DNA of 64,000 nucleotides from Nelumbo lutea (GCA_022828595.1 JAKGHH010000008.1:6313728-6377727); one strand, 5' to 3'; positions 29,134 through 43,300 are shown, counted from the stretch's first letter. Notes: generated by a model not told the origin, from the letters alone. Numbers and translations are program-made.

Positions 29134-29334
29134 GAGTTCACATCTGTGCCCCACAATGCCCCACAGCACATCCCTGCTTTATATTGAGAACATCTTTTTA
29201 TGATGTCTTATCATTTTTCAAATTATCATTAGGAGATATTTCCAATACAAGGTCACGATGTGCTGTGGGGCATTGTGGCACGCAGATGTGAACTCCAATT
29301 GCTGTAGGGCATTGTGGAGCACGGATGTGAACTC
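29134..29334. mobile_element. Mutator-type MITE with duplicated right end
   Basis: The left TIR GAGTTCACATCTG pairs with cagatgtgaactc at 29283-29295, and a second copy of the right terminus (gcattgtggagcacggatgtgaactc) follows, ending at 29334. The flanks of the longer version (CTAACACAG / CTACTACCG) agree at 6 of 9 positions, a possible decayed TSD. Same family as 16184-16356. Confidence 0.65.
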
Positions 29335-29938
29335 CTACTACCGGGTCTGGGACTCTGGGGAGGAACACTCCCTGTTGCGCAGCACTGAGAAGTTGAGGTT
29401 AAAAAGGAGGAATATGTCTAAGTGTATGCCATATCAAATGCTGGTGTGGGATGTCACCCATACAGCAAACCCATAAGGCTACTGCCTGACTGCCATCCTT
29501 TGGTATCCAAGGGACACCTTAGAACACCTTACAACAAGAGAGTGAGGAATCAATAACCACGCAAGAATTAGACAGAAGAATAGTTCAAAGGGGTGTTCAA
29601 CATGTTATCCAACTATAATTTTGTTCACTTTTCAGAAGCAAAGATGTTGGTTTTATTTTAAGAAATAATTCAAATGCATTTTGTTGTTTCAGTTTTGGAA
29701 ACAAAAAAAAAATCATATGCGACTAATGTGAGTGAAAACATATTCTATGTTTTTGTTGTAAGAACCAATTTGTTTTTAAAATTTGCAAGAAAAACAATCA
29801 GAAAAAGCTTGTGTATAGTTTAGATGTTATTTGCCAACATGAATAGTCTTGTTTCTCAAAACAAAAATAATTGCCACATCAAAAGGATAAAAACAATATT
29901 TACAAGTCTATCAATTCATCATCTCTTGTTCAAATATA

Positions 29939-30166
29939 TCTATATCTATACTACTATAAAAGAATGAATTCTGTTTTTTTTTTATTTTAGAATTTTCACT
30001 GGACATTTTCCACCCCTGTTATTTAAACATATAATGGACACAAAGAGGGAATATATATATCCTTTACTCTCACTTCAGAAACTGCCAATTTATAATCATT
30101 CAAAAATTGTTCACTTATAACTGTTCAAAAACCGACACGTGCAAATGCACGCAAATGTTTAATAGT
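29939..30166 (+). mobile_element. Helitron-like non-autonomous element
   Basis: The 5' end TCTATATCTATACTACTATAAAAG-type word begins with TC. The 3' part has a small hairpin CGTGC-AAAT-GCACG (30138-30151) followed 15 nt later by the terminus TTTAATAGT, close to the CTAGT/CTRR ends of plant Helitrons. No TSD is expected. The second-to-last bases (ATAGT rather than CTAGT) are a deviation. Confidence 0.55.
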
Positions 30167-30700
30167 ATTAGTATAAGAGCGTCTACTTTGCAGGTGTACA
30201 AGTATTAATCATAAAAGATATGTTTTTGGATTTAATTTTTATTCCCTGCACAGAACCCAAGTCAAATATCCGCTTAGTATAGCATTATAAACAATAAAGC
30301 CATGAGAAGGATTTTGTTCAACATGTGGGGTTCCCTTGGGCCATAAAAATAAATCCAAGTCAAATCAGATTGAAAAGTTTTTTAGACTAAATAGTAAGTA
30401 CGCTTTAACAATAGCGAACAGTGTATTGGGTTGAAGGGTCTGCAGGTGTTGGCTCCTTGATTGTATTTTCCGATTATGGCTCCCCTTTCTGTCACGACTT
30501 CCGGTTTAGTTTTATCCACTTCTACTTGGCTATGGAATGAAACTAATCAACTATGAACAGAAAAAGGCCGTGTACCCAAAGGGCAAAGAAAATTGGAATA
30601 AGGTTCAAACAGGAACAAAGATGTGAGTTTGCAATTATTTGATCAATTGAATAACCAATGATTTCAGCTTTCAGATGCATAGAACTAGACATCTTGCAGT

Positions 30701-31166
30701 AGGGGGGGAGCCAGAAAATTTTTACAAGGGGGCCCAAAACCTAAATGAAATATGGATGGACCATAAGGGGAGGGGGGCAACCATTGAGTTGGAGAGTGGA
30801 GGGGAAAATTTACATAAAAAGTTGTAATCATGGTTTTAAAAACAAACCAGTCAGGGAACCGGTTACCGGTTTGAACGATCCAACGTTCAACCTGAACGGT
30901 TGGCCCGTTCTGACAAAAATAAAAAATAAATAAATAATTAGAAAATGATCAAAACCGTTCGAAGTGAAGCAGCCAGTTCAGTGGTTTTCTGACCAAAATC
31001 AACAGTTTTGGGGGAAAAAGCGGTTTTGGAGGAAAACGGAACCAGTCTGATTTTTCCAGTCCAACCGTCCAGTCCAGTCCGATTTTGAAAAGAGTGGCTG
31101 TAAACAATGGAGATTTTCTAAGCCATAGGGGGGCCATGGCTCTCCTGGGTCCCCCCTGGCTCCGCC
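30701..31166. mobile_element. MULE-like element with 11-bp TSD
   Basis: Identical 11-bp flanks CATCTTGCAGT at 30690-30700 and 31167-31177. The ends are AGGGGGGGAGCCAG and (other strand) GGCGGAGCCAG, followed by G/C-rich arms. A second, unrelated AT/GC-mixed block (30829-31083, 'ggttttaaaaac' type, also present near 4255 and 4740) appears to be inserted inside. No coding capacity. Confidence 0.7.
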
Positions 31167-31331
31167 CATCTTGCAGTGAGTTAACTACATTCATCTTTCC
31201 AATGTTATCCAATAAAATTGATAAATTTAACAGCAGTTACTAACAGGGACGTACAATATGTTAGAGACAAATCAAAGGACCAGTAGCCACCACAAATTTA
31301 TTAGGAAAGACCACTTAAATGAAGCATGACA

Positions 31332-34300
31332 TTACTCAACGCCCTCTCTCGTGTTATCTGTATGGGCAGGTATCTTGTCCAGTGGCCATGGTGCACCGGC
31401 CATCACAGCTTCAATTTCCCATGTCTCCCGGGGACACTTGGTGAGATTTTTGCAGCCATTACAAGTAACATACTGGCAAATACAAAAAAGACAGAAAATA
31501 AATTGGTTGGATCACTGAAGCAAATAACAGCAGATGCTCAGATGTCATTCTCTTTGGTACCTTGAGGAAAAAATAAATATTCTGCAGGCTTTGTATGAAT
31601 ATAAGAACCAAGCACAAAAAATAACACTATCCCTAGCTTAGACAGACCTCTTTGCACCGAGAATAACAAGAACGTTCCAAGGCTGTGTTTAGTTTGAAGG
31701 AATAAGTAGGGAAAGGAAGGGAAATGTAGGGGTTTGTAAGGTTTCCCTACTTTTTCCTTCAAATCAAACACAGCATAAGGAAAAATGTACCTTGACTGGA
31801 AGCTTTACTTGATCGGTGTGCGATCCCCATATATTTACAATTGCAATAAGCCAATAATATGCACAAATATTGTATGATCGTTTACGACATTTATTGAGTA
31901 ATAAACACATACACATACAAATTAAAAAAATAAAGAAAAACATTCACAACACTACTAAATTAAGTCATCAGCTCTCTTTTAAATAAAACTACAAACCATA
32001 TCACTGCCACGTGCACGATAAGTCGCATGATAAAGTCATTTCGGATCTTATCCTTCTAGTTTTCCCAGTGATCCTTCACAATAATCACATTTCTGCTACA
32101 CTCGTTTTAAGAAATTTTGTTTCTTGACTGCACAACACAAAATTTTCCTTTTAGCCTAAGTGGTGTTACTATCAAATAGGTTCTGCATGCACTCATCCAT
32201 TTTTCCCATCCTGCTCTAACTCTACGAAAAAGTCTTCTCTCAATTTTCTTTGTTGTTGTCAACTTTCACAACTTTCTTAAGAAAGAGAAACTTCTCTCTG
32301 TAAACCATCCCTATTAAGCCGTGGTGATTGATTAAGTCATCTTCCATATTTTAGGTCTCTTCTCATCCCATTAAAACAGTTTTCAAAACTTCCCTCTAAA
32401 AGCCCTTGTTCTTGAGAGTTCCTAATTTTGACAACTCTTGTCCTTTTGTGACAAACCATTTCAGAACCCCTCCAACTTCAACCCCTCCTCCTTTAGTTTA
32501 CCACCCTAAACACTCATTTAAAGCAGTATGAAAAATTCTATTCCAATCATGAGATATTGAAAATTTTCTCTCTAGAAATCAGGATCCATTGCTTGGTGCA
32601 ACATAAATTCTTGGGCTGACAAACATGAGAATGCAGGTTTTAGTCTGAAAGTGGCCACTTTGTGCTAAAAAAATGTCAAAGGTTAGGTCTTTTTATTTTA
32701 TTTTATTTTTTGATAAATAATGTCAAACATTAGGTCTTTATCCAGTCCATCCCTCTCAATACTCCAGATAGCTAGTACAAAGTACATTGGATAATGACCT
32801 GTTTTCTTTCTAGAACTTCCTCCAAAAGCCCTAAACTAGATTCCTAATTAAATCAAACAATTCTATAGCCCTAGATAAACCCTCCTCTACCTTCCCTAAA
32901 CACGTTCCACAAACCAAATTTTCGGATTAATCCCTCAAAAATATTATTTCATTTCAAATTTTCAAATTTCCCTCAAATTTGTAATCAATACAGCCTTGGA
33001 TCTTACATCACTTCAATTAATCCATTAATGATAAATTGGTAACAGTACAAATAGTAATGCAGAGTCAAGCCCACCTAATACATATACGCATGTGGTCTCC
33101 ACCATAAAACATGCATGACAAACTGACCATTGAAGATGAACATGTTAATGTGTGGGATTGATTTATTTTGTAGACAGTATTGCAGGAAATGATACTACAG
33201 AGTCTACAGTATGAGACTTTATCGATCTTTTATGATTAATAAAAGTTTAACAGAAGCCATACCACATCACTTTCAATTCGGACTCCACCAAAGCTTTTAA
33301 ATCTGCTAATTTTCTCTTGATTGAAGAATTTTGATGTATTTGAACTCTGCATGGCTGGATCCAGTAGAGCATCAATGAAGTAGCATCCAGGCTCCACGGT
33401 TATCACCTGTAGCATAAAATTTCTTAAGTATGTTTTCCATATTTTATGTGTTGTTGCACACATTCCTTGCATGGTTATTAAAATGAAAAAATAATTAGAT
33501 AGCATTAATTGCAACTCCAAGAATGTTGTAGTCTAGAATATGGTATTGAATAGCTATTATTCATAATGAATATGTTGCTGCATTTTCAATTTTTGCATCA
33601 CAGATGACAGGCTCTTTTCTTGCATGATGATTTTGGGAAGGATAGTAAGATAATAAGGGAATAGAAAGTGTCAATTATTAAGATAGTGGTTTAGTTAAAT
33701 GATATGGTTTGGTCATCTGCACTGAAGAACATTACCCACACCCTAAGAAGTATGCTGAAGTAGGATTTCTGTATCCAGCAACAAATGGTCAGTGTAAGGC
33801 TTAATTGAGTAAACATTAGTAGCCGTCATCAGATTCTTTTTCCATTTATTGAATAAAAAAGTAGAAAGATAAAGAAAAAGGAATATGCAACCAATTTTAA
33901 TATGGCAACAAAGCAAGGCACCATCCCACAAGGCTCAAAGAAATCACCTTTCATGACAAGAAAAAGGACTATGGAGTCTGGAAAGAAGGTCAGGCAAAGG
34001 TAAGAATCTCTAAAAGAATTCTTTGTAAATCATTTATAGAGACACCTATGAGTTCCTTATTGCTAGGGCCTATGAATAAGCAAGGAAAATTCAAGGACTG
34101 TTCCATAATGCTGCAACTTTTTAATTGAGCTCTATCCTAAAAGAAACCAGACAACTACAGTAAAATCTTCCTTTGACAATCATCAGAATGCATTTAGTGA
34201 CAGCAACAACTACAGTATATTCTTTCTAGCCTTTCGAGTCCCAAACATGTTTGCTTGTTGGTAATTTCCCTTTTCTTGGAACATGTACATGGGATCTAGG

Positions 34301-37300
34301 CATTAATTTTACATGTACATGCATACACAGCTTTCTACATACTCCTAATGTCCCAATACTAGTTAGAATTTTGGAGGTGAAAGTGCAAAGACATTAGCCT
34401 ATTACTAACCATGCCCTCTTGGAGTTCTCTAATTGTACGCAAAGCCTTTAAACCTGATTCTTTTGGCCTTTCCATTCCCTGCTAGACATGTAAAACATTA
34501 GTGTAGAGAAAAATGTTAAATACAAGAGTTCTCTGGTACAGAAGTTCCATGTCAAAAGGTTATAAAAATTTAAAAATAAAACCAAATATAGCTAAATTAA
34601 CACCAAAGACCTTAGCATAGCCTCCAGGATCATGTGTATCAATGCCCAAAAAATGTCCCAAACCATGGGGCATGAAAACAGCACCCAATCTTTCGACCAT
34701 CATGTCATCAACATCACTGGGATAAATGTGCACAGAAAAAGAGTTAGATTATTAAATCCATTTACCATCTTGTTGCATCTATATTAAAATACATTTCTGG
34801 AGAAAATACCCAAGAATGAGGCCTTCTATCTTCAGAGACTCAAGAATTATTCTCTCAGCTAATCTGAAACCAGGGCATAAAAAACAGAACAGATTCAAAG
34901 TCAATATATAAAAGTATGTCTATGTGTGACCAAGTAGATGCTGAAAACTCTGCAGTTGCTTTGAGTAGGAATCTGCTGAGTTAAAAAAAAAATTAAAGAA
35001 TGTAGTTTCTTGAAGAGAGAAGGAAGAGAGAAGAAGAAGAAAAGTTGAAAATAAAAGATAGCAATAATCTGGCCGCCCCCTTCACTTATTATTTATACTA
35101 AAATAATAGAACAGTACAAAGACAACTATGCCCTTATAGGGCGGCAAAACATAAAACAGCATATATAACACTCAAAAACATAATAAAATTTGGACTCACA
35201 TAACTACTGTGGTCCCCACCTCCTATCTAACAACTAACATAAAACATCTACTCAGAAAAACTCATAAAACTAATTAATCTTCAACACTCCCCCTCAAGTT
35301 GGGAGTAATTGTCACACATTCCCAACTTGCGTAGATCATGTTCAAACTTGTTCTTTGCCACCCCTTTAGTGAGAACATTAGCCAGTTGCAACTCTCAAGA
35401 GACATAAGGCAAACAAACTTATCCAGTTGTTACCCTTTCTCTTATAAAGTGTGTATCAACTTCAATGTGTTTTGTCCTATCATGCTGAATTGGATTATGG
35501 GCAATATTGATTGCAGCTTCATTGCCACAGTATAACATCATAGGTTCCTCTGCTTTCACCCCAATCTCACTCAAAAGAGATCTAACCCAAAGAAGTTCTG
35601 AGACAACATGAGCTATGGATCTATACTCAGCCTATGCACTTGACCTTGCCACAACAGCTTGCTTCTTACTCTTCCAGGAGATCAAGTTTCCACCTACAAA
35701 GGTACACACTCCTGATGTAGACCTCCTGTCATCTAAGCATCCTGCCCAGTCTGCATCTGTATATGATTCTAGCTTTAGATTCTCATGATTTGAGAAAATA
35801 ATGCCTCTGCTAGGGTGCCTTTTCAGATATGCAAGTATTCTCTCAATAGCTTCCCAGCGCTGAACCCGATGTGCATGCATGTACTGACTCACAACACTAA
35901 CATAAGAAATATCTGGTTGTGTCATACACAAATACAACAGTCAGCCCATCATTCTTTGATATCTCCCCACATCCTTTACCAATTCACCGTCCACACCATT
36001 AATTCTGTGATTTGGATCAATAGGAGTGTCTATTGGTTTAGTCCCCAGCTTCCCAGTCTCTCGCAGTAGGTCAAGTACATACTTTCTCTGTGAAATGAAG
36101 ATCCCATGCTTGTACCTTGCAACTTCAATCCCTAAGAAGTATTTGAGCTCACCAAGATCTTTGATCTCAAATTCTTGCTGCAATGATTTTTTGAGATCAT
36201 CAATCTCCTCCAGATCATTTCCTATCACCACACTATCATCCACATACATAATCAGGATTGACACCAAAGCATCTCTCCTCTTCACAAAGAGGGTGTAATC
36301 AGACTGTGTCTGTGTGTATCCAAAACAGATGAGTGCCCCTCTGAACCTGTCAAACCAAGCCCTTAGTGACTGTTTCAGTCCATACAGAGATATTCTGAGT
36401 CTGCACACCTTTCCTTTACCAACATTTTCATAAAAGCTTGTTGGAATGTCCATATATACCTCCTCCTGTAAGTCACCATTGAGGAAAGCATTTTTGACAT
36501 CAAGCTGAAACAAGGACCATGAATAGGTGGCTGCTAGAGATAAAAGGATACGAATTGAACTCATCTTAACTACAGGTGCAAAGGCTTCCAGATAATCAAC
36601 ACCATAGGTCTGAGTATAGCCTTTTGCTACCAACCTTGCCCTGTACCTCTCTATCTTGCCATCGGCCTTATACTTCACTGTGAATACCCATCGACATCCG
36701 ACTGTCTCCTTGTCTGGGGGGAGATCAACTATTTCCCAAGTTTGGTTTTTCACCAAAGCATCCATCTCATCTTGCATGGTTGTTTTCCACTCAGGTTTGG
36801 AGAGAGCCTCAGTAACATTCCTGGGTATAGACACAGAAACCAGGGAAGAAAGAAAAGTACGGTAGGAGGGTGATAAGGCACTATAGGAAAGATGGTGTGA
36901 AATGCAATGGGTTGTACACTTTCTCTTCCCTTACGAAGTGCAATGGGAAGATCAAGGTCAATGGGATCAGCTGCAACAATGGTGTTAAGCACAAAAGCAT
37001 TATCATCAGAAAACATAACAGGCTCATGCTCAAGAGGAATACCTACAACTGTATCTGCCGAATCTGGAGTTTCAGAAGGACTGACAGAGAGTGTTGTGGG
37101 TTGAGGATGTGTGGAGTCAACCATCATTTGCCGGCGTTGATATTGCTGTGAGGCTGCCCGTAGTGGCTCAGGTAATGAAACTGGAGGTGCAAGTGCTAGC
37201 TGAACTGATGGTGCAGGTGGTGGTTGAACTGATGGTGCAGGTGGTGGTTGAACTATGGAGGTTTTACAGAAACAGGAAGAATAACAGATTGTGAGTTCTT

Positions 37301-40300
37301 CTCCCCAAAACTCTCCCCCTGAGGAGAACCACTTGAGAAGAAGAATGTGGATTAAAATAAGGTAACATCCATAGTGACAAATCCGCTCTTTGACACTGGG
37401 TCATAACAACAATACCCCTTTTGGTTCTGAGCATACCCAAGAAAAACACATTTCTTGTCCTTAGGATTCAATTTCTTGCGATGAGGGCCAAGAATGTGAA
37501 CAAAAGAAACACAATCAAAAACCCTCAGAGGTATATGAAATATCTCTCCATGTAGAAAAAGAAGGCTAAATGGCACCTTAAACCCCAAAGTCTGTGAAGA
37601 AACACGATTAATCACATGTATGGCTGTAAGAACTGCATCTCCCTAGAACTGCACAAGAACTGAAGCACACACCATAAGACTCCTTGCCACCTCCACAATG
37701 TGTTTGTTTTTCCTCTTAGCAACTCCATTCTGTTGCAGTGTATATCTACGACTGCTCTAATGAACTACACCATGTTCTAAGAGATACGTGGTTAAGTCCT
37801 TCTCAAAGTACTCTCTGGCATTATCTGATCTAAAAGCCTTAGTTCTCACTCCAAATTGTGTGAGAATCATCTGGTGGAATTGTCGTACTAAGTTAGGAAC
37901 CTCATCACGTGATCTTATCAAATATATCCAAGAATATCGTATATAATCATCCACAAACAAGAGAAAGTAACAGAATCCTCCCATGGAAGGGATTTGATAT
38001 GGCCCCCATACATTAGTGTGAACAATATTAAAAGCAAAAGCACTTCTTTTATTACTTGGTTTAAAAGACTGTCTACAATGCTTTCCTAACTGACAACTCT
38101 CATACTCCAAAGTAGATAATTGAACAAACTCAAACAACTTTGGGAAAAGACATTTCAAAGAACTAAAAGAAAATTGTCCCAAGCGATTGTGCCAAAGCAT
38201 AATCTGGTTCACTGACTCTGACCCACTATTACTGCTGCTGCTAACATGATGGCCCTGATGTCTCGGAATCTCATCCAAAAGGTAGACTCCATTCACCTCA
38301 CGACCACTCCCAATCATCTTCTTTGACTCCAGATCATGCAAAACACAATTACCAGGAAGAAAGGTCACAAAACAATTCAAATTTTTTGTCAAAGAACTAA
38401 CAAACAGTAGGTCGGTATGAAGTCTAGGGACATGTAAAACAAAAGACAGAGTTATATCATTGGTCACTCTAACTGTCCCCTTCCCAACAATGGGCATATG
38501 TGAACCATCTGTTGTAGAGACTTTGTCTCTACTAGAGCACAACTGATAGGAACTGAAAATGGTAGGGGCATTAGTCATATGCTCAGATGCTCCTGAGTCT
38601 ATAATTCAGGGAGGTCCATCCTTACCTGAAGTGGATGCAAGATTTGCAGTTGCATATGAACTACCTGTATGTGCAAAAGAAGTGGTGTAGTTGGCTCCTG
38701 CATTCTGTTGTCCATCTGGAAGGCTAGAGCTGGGTGAATCTTTCTTACTCATAATCTGTCCAAACCTCTCCAATTTTGTTCTCATTGCTGCTACTACAAT
38801 GGATTCCCAATCAGTTTGGGAGAGAGGGGCTAAAGAGCCTCCTGTAGTGGCTACATTTGCATTTCCCCTATTGTTTCTTATCCGAGCACGCATAAGATTT
38901 GGATGAAGCTTCCAACAAGTGTCCCTGGTATGCTTAGGTTTCTTGCAATAATCACACACCAAGTTCTTCTTATCTTCCCTTCTAGTCTCACTACTCCCCC
39001 TGTCTCCATTCGACTTAGATTTTGTTGTACCAACCATAGCCGACTAGTCAATCCCAGGCTGTCTCAGCATTACATTCCTCCTACTTTCCTCTCCAGAGAC
39101 AAAAGCATAGGCCTAAGAGAGTGTCACACCCTCCCTAGAAAGAATATACTGCCTAGCAATGTCAAATTCAGGGTTCAACCCTGCCAAGAACTCAAAAACC
39201 CTATTCCTCTCTACCATTCTGTGATAAGTTGTTGCATCATTTACACTTTCCCATAACACAGTTTCTAAGTGATCCATTTCCTGCCATAGGGTTTTCAGTA
39301 TGGAGAAATTCACAGCAAGAGGTTTTCTCCCTGTTTCATACTTATCACCTGATTTCTTAACTGATAAGCTCTGACTTCATTTTGCTTTTGAGAGTAGGTT
39401 TCAGTCACTCCATCCCAAATCTCCTTACTAGTATTAGCCCATAGGAATATTTTTGCAATATGAGGTAACATAGAATTACACAACCAGGACATTACCATGT
39501 AATTCTCTTGCACCCATTGGGTGAGATTCCCTATTTTTCCACGGGCATCAATAGCCATCTTAGCTGATTGTGCCCACTCCAAATAATTTGTGCCATCAAG
39601 TTTAACTGTAGTAATGATCCCAGACCCAAAAATATCACTACTACCTCCAACACCCAGTCCCACAGTACTAGTAGATTTCATCTCGGTATTCCAACTCTCC
39701 ATTTTACTTCAAACAGTTCAACAATAAAAAAAAAAAAAAGATTGGAGACCTTCAAAAAATAATTTAATATCACAAGCACAGAAACCAACCCTTCCGGAAG
39801 AAGAAAACCCTAGCTGGAAGGAAATCTCTCTCCTCCCCACGCCTCCCAACAGAGAGAAGTGACTCGATCACTCCGGAAGGCCTAGAAAATTTCAGAAACC
39901 AAACCGCCCTCTTCAGAAAATCAAAAGAAAACTAACACTACCTGGGCACCCATAATCAAATAAAAAACAAAGAGTCCAACTTTTCTGGGACTCTTCCCCA
40001 TACTCCAGTTCTTCCTTATTTTGATGCCGAACAGTAGGTCACCTTCCTAATGTCTAGATCCCACCAAAAACTCCAAGAACTAGGCAATCTATAGCAGATT
40101 GATCAGCCATTTACTACTTCATGCAGTCGGCTGATCAAGGGCTGCATAAGAATGCTTCAAGAAACCCTAGCCGATGCTCTGGTACCAAGTAGGAATCTGC
40201 TGAATTAAAAAAATATATGAAAGAAAGTAGTTTCATGAAGAGAGAAGGAAAAGAAGAGAAGTTGAAAAGAAAAGAGAGAAATAATCTGGCCGCCCCCTTC

Positions 40301-43300
40301 ACTTATTATTTATACTAAAATAATAGAACAGTACAAAGACAACTATGCCCTTATAGGGTGGAAAAACATAAAACAACATATATAACACTCAAAAACATAA
40401 TAAAATTTGGACTCACATAACTACTGTGGTCCCCACCTCCTATCTAACAACTAACATAAAACATCTACTCAGAAAAACATCATAAAACTAATTAATCAAC
40501 ACTTTGTTTCATAGCTCTCAAGGTGCCAAGACAAAACTAGGTGACCAGGGAGTGGTTAGATGCCTATGCACCTAAACAATAAGTTTTGACAAGTAAAAAA
40601 ACCCTAAAACCCAAGTTGATTTCTTATTTTGCATAGTAATCAGCAATCATCTATAATGGCAATTAATGACAATATTAATCAAATAACTATGAATTTTATA
40701 TCAAAACATAGAAAATCATCAAACTCATGAGAAGATAGGAATTTAAATATATCACTTCCAATATTGAAAATATAATATTGCAATGTAATTATAATAATAT
40801 AGTAAAGCAACTATATTAAAAAAAATAAACTAATGAATATTATCAATACATCCATACTAAAGAGCCTTAAGATAAGTTTTCACATAATTCTTCTTCAAGT
40901 AAAGCATTCACATTGTCTATTTAGTTGATCTTAATTTAGACTTTAGAGTGAAAGAGCTAAAAAAAAAAGACAAGAAAAAGCATTCAAATATTAACACAAA
41001 TAGATGCAGAAAATACTCATGCCTCTCTAAGGGATGCTTGTAATGCCTATATCTTCAGATTTAATAAAATTTAAACTCATTTATCAAAAAAAAAAAGATG
41101 CAGAAAATATGAGAATTCAGAGTAGTTAATTGTTATGAATTCATGTAAGGCAAAATGTGTATTACAAAATTCAAAAAATAATAGGAGCAGTCACTAAGAT
41201 GGGGTAGAGCCCCTGTTTTAGCAAAACAAGAAGTTAATAATAATATTAATAACTAGAATTTTTAAGCTAATACATTAGTAATTATTCAGTGTATGTTCAT
41301 TTTAATAGAATGAGTCAACCAATTAAAGTATTTTGAGAATGTTGTAAAACACCTGGCATAGAATCTTTACATGCCTGAATGCCTACCTTGTCACCAAGGC
41401 ATATGCCTAACAAGCTGAGCAAGTGCCTTTTCTAAATTCGTGAACAATGCATTTGGTAACCCACCAAAACCACCTACACACCCACCTAGCTGTCACCTTG
41501 ACAATTATGCATTGTTTGCTTTGATGTCAAGTACAATGCTCATAAGCATTCAAGTTTGTATGATATGTTTGCCCTAAGCAACAGACATGGAAATGCATAT
41601 TGGTGCAAGACATGGGCACAAAGCATCAAACAAATGAAACCCAACAGTTGAAAATTATACCTACAGTAATTCAGATAACGCAAGAAAAGAAGAAAAGAGA
41701 GAAAGGGAAAGAAGAAGAAAAGAAGAATTCAAACCTCTCTCTCTTGCCCCCATTCATCACTTCTATTAATAATTATAAGTCTAAGTACAATTACTTAGAT
41801 GCCCTTAATGGGGCGGCCAGCACTAAAGAAATAATTAAAGAAAATAAAAGAAGTCCCATAACTTTTAAACATTACTTAAAAGAAATAAAGAACACTAGGG
41901 CCCATTCAGCCCATCCTCACTACACTCCCCCTCAAGCTGAGCATAGATGTCAATTATGCCCAGCTTGCTTACATAATGTTGAAGCTTTGCCTTTGGGACT
42001 CCCTTAGAAAATCTGCTATTTGCTCTTCTGGTGCAATGAAAGGTAGGCACGCTGAGGAGTTGCTGCTCACCTCAGGAGTCTCTTCAAGAGAGACCCTTCC
42101 TCCTACGCAGAAATGAAGAGAAGAGAAGAGAGAGAGAGAGAAAAAGGTGTGGATTCAATTGCATGTTCATTCATTTGGCCAACCCTTATTTATAATGGTT
42201 TTGAGTTACAAAATATCTCAACAAACTCTGTGCTTTAACGAACTCATGCAGAGGGACCAACTGACGTGTTGCTTGTTGCAGTTAGGTGTTGAAACGGCTT
42301 GCGTTTGTTCTTCCTTAGGTAAGTGCGAGTGAGTGGAGGCCTGGGCCTCTGGGTTGGGTCTGGGCCTTGGTTCCCAACAGTTCCCCTTCCCTCAAGATGG
42401 GCCTTGTCCTCAAGGTCCAAATCTGGAAATTGATTTTTCAGCTGCCAATACGGTTCCCATGTGGAGTCATGGTGGGGAAGCCAAGTCCAGGTTAGTAAAG
42501 CTTCTTGCACTATGTTCTTCCCGTGATGGACCCAACGGTAATCCAGTATCTTGGCAGGTGTGAGGGTAATGTTTCCATCTTCCATAAATGTTGGGAGGTC
42601 GTTGCTAATTTTGGTTGGATCTCCCATGGACTTCTTAGGCAAGGAAATGTGAAAAACTGGGTGGAGACAAGCTGTCTTGGATAGGTCCAGTTGGAATCTT
42701 CTCAATTATCTTGAACGGCCCAAAGTAGCGAGGAGAGAGCTTATGCCAGGCCCTTTTTGCTACTGAGGACTGTCGCTTGAGGTAGACGTAGTCCCCCACT
42801 TGAAAGTCGACAGCCCTATGTTTTTCGTCGTACTGCTTCTTCATGAATTGTTGGGCCTTGTGTAAGTTCTCCTTCAGGAGGCTGAGCACCTCATCTCCTG
42901 CCAACAACTGGGCTTCAACTTCTGCAAATGCGGTTGAACCCATTTTGTACGGAAGGATGTGTGGTGGTTCCCTTCCAAACCCTGTTGCCGTCTAGAATGT
43001 AGTGTTGTACAAGTATTCGACCCATGGGAGTCACTTTGTCCAATGTTTGGGCTTGGAACCCACAAAACAACGTAGGTAAGTTTCCAAGCATCTATTCAGC
43101 ACTTCAGTTTATCCGTCAGACTGAGGGTGATAACTAGTAGATAGATGAAGCATTGCCCCCTGTAAACGGAAATATTCCTTCCAGAACTCACTGAGGAAGG
43201 CTGGATCCCGATCTGAGATGATCAATTTGGGGGTACTGTGGAGTCTTGTCACTTCTTTGGTAAAGGTTTCAGCTACTGAAGCTACGGTGTAGGGATGTGA

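Larger units (their letters stand above)
34964..40501 (-). mobile_element. Copia-1: complete Ty1/Copia element with TSD CTTTG
   Basis: The 3' LTR is 34964-35286 (323 bp) and the 5' LTR is 40188-40501 (314 bp), with TSD CTTTG at 34959-34963 and 40502-40506. A primer-binding site TTGGTACCAGAGC follows the 5' LTR on the minus strand, and a purine tract (ttgagggggag) precedes the 3' LTR. The inner 230 bp of the LTRs differ at only about three bases plus small indels, so insertion is recent. The order gag, protease, integrase, RT, RNase H defines Copia. Several stops and shifts break the polyprotein. Confidence 0.93.

Noticed and set aside
35815..36069. Plus-strand frames across Copia-1, Copia-2 and Gypsy
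   Set aside because: They are antisense shadows of RT, integrase and gag.
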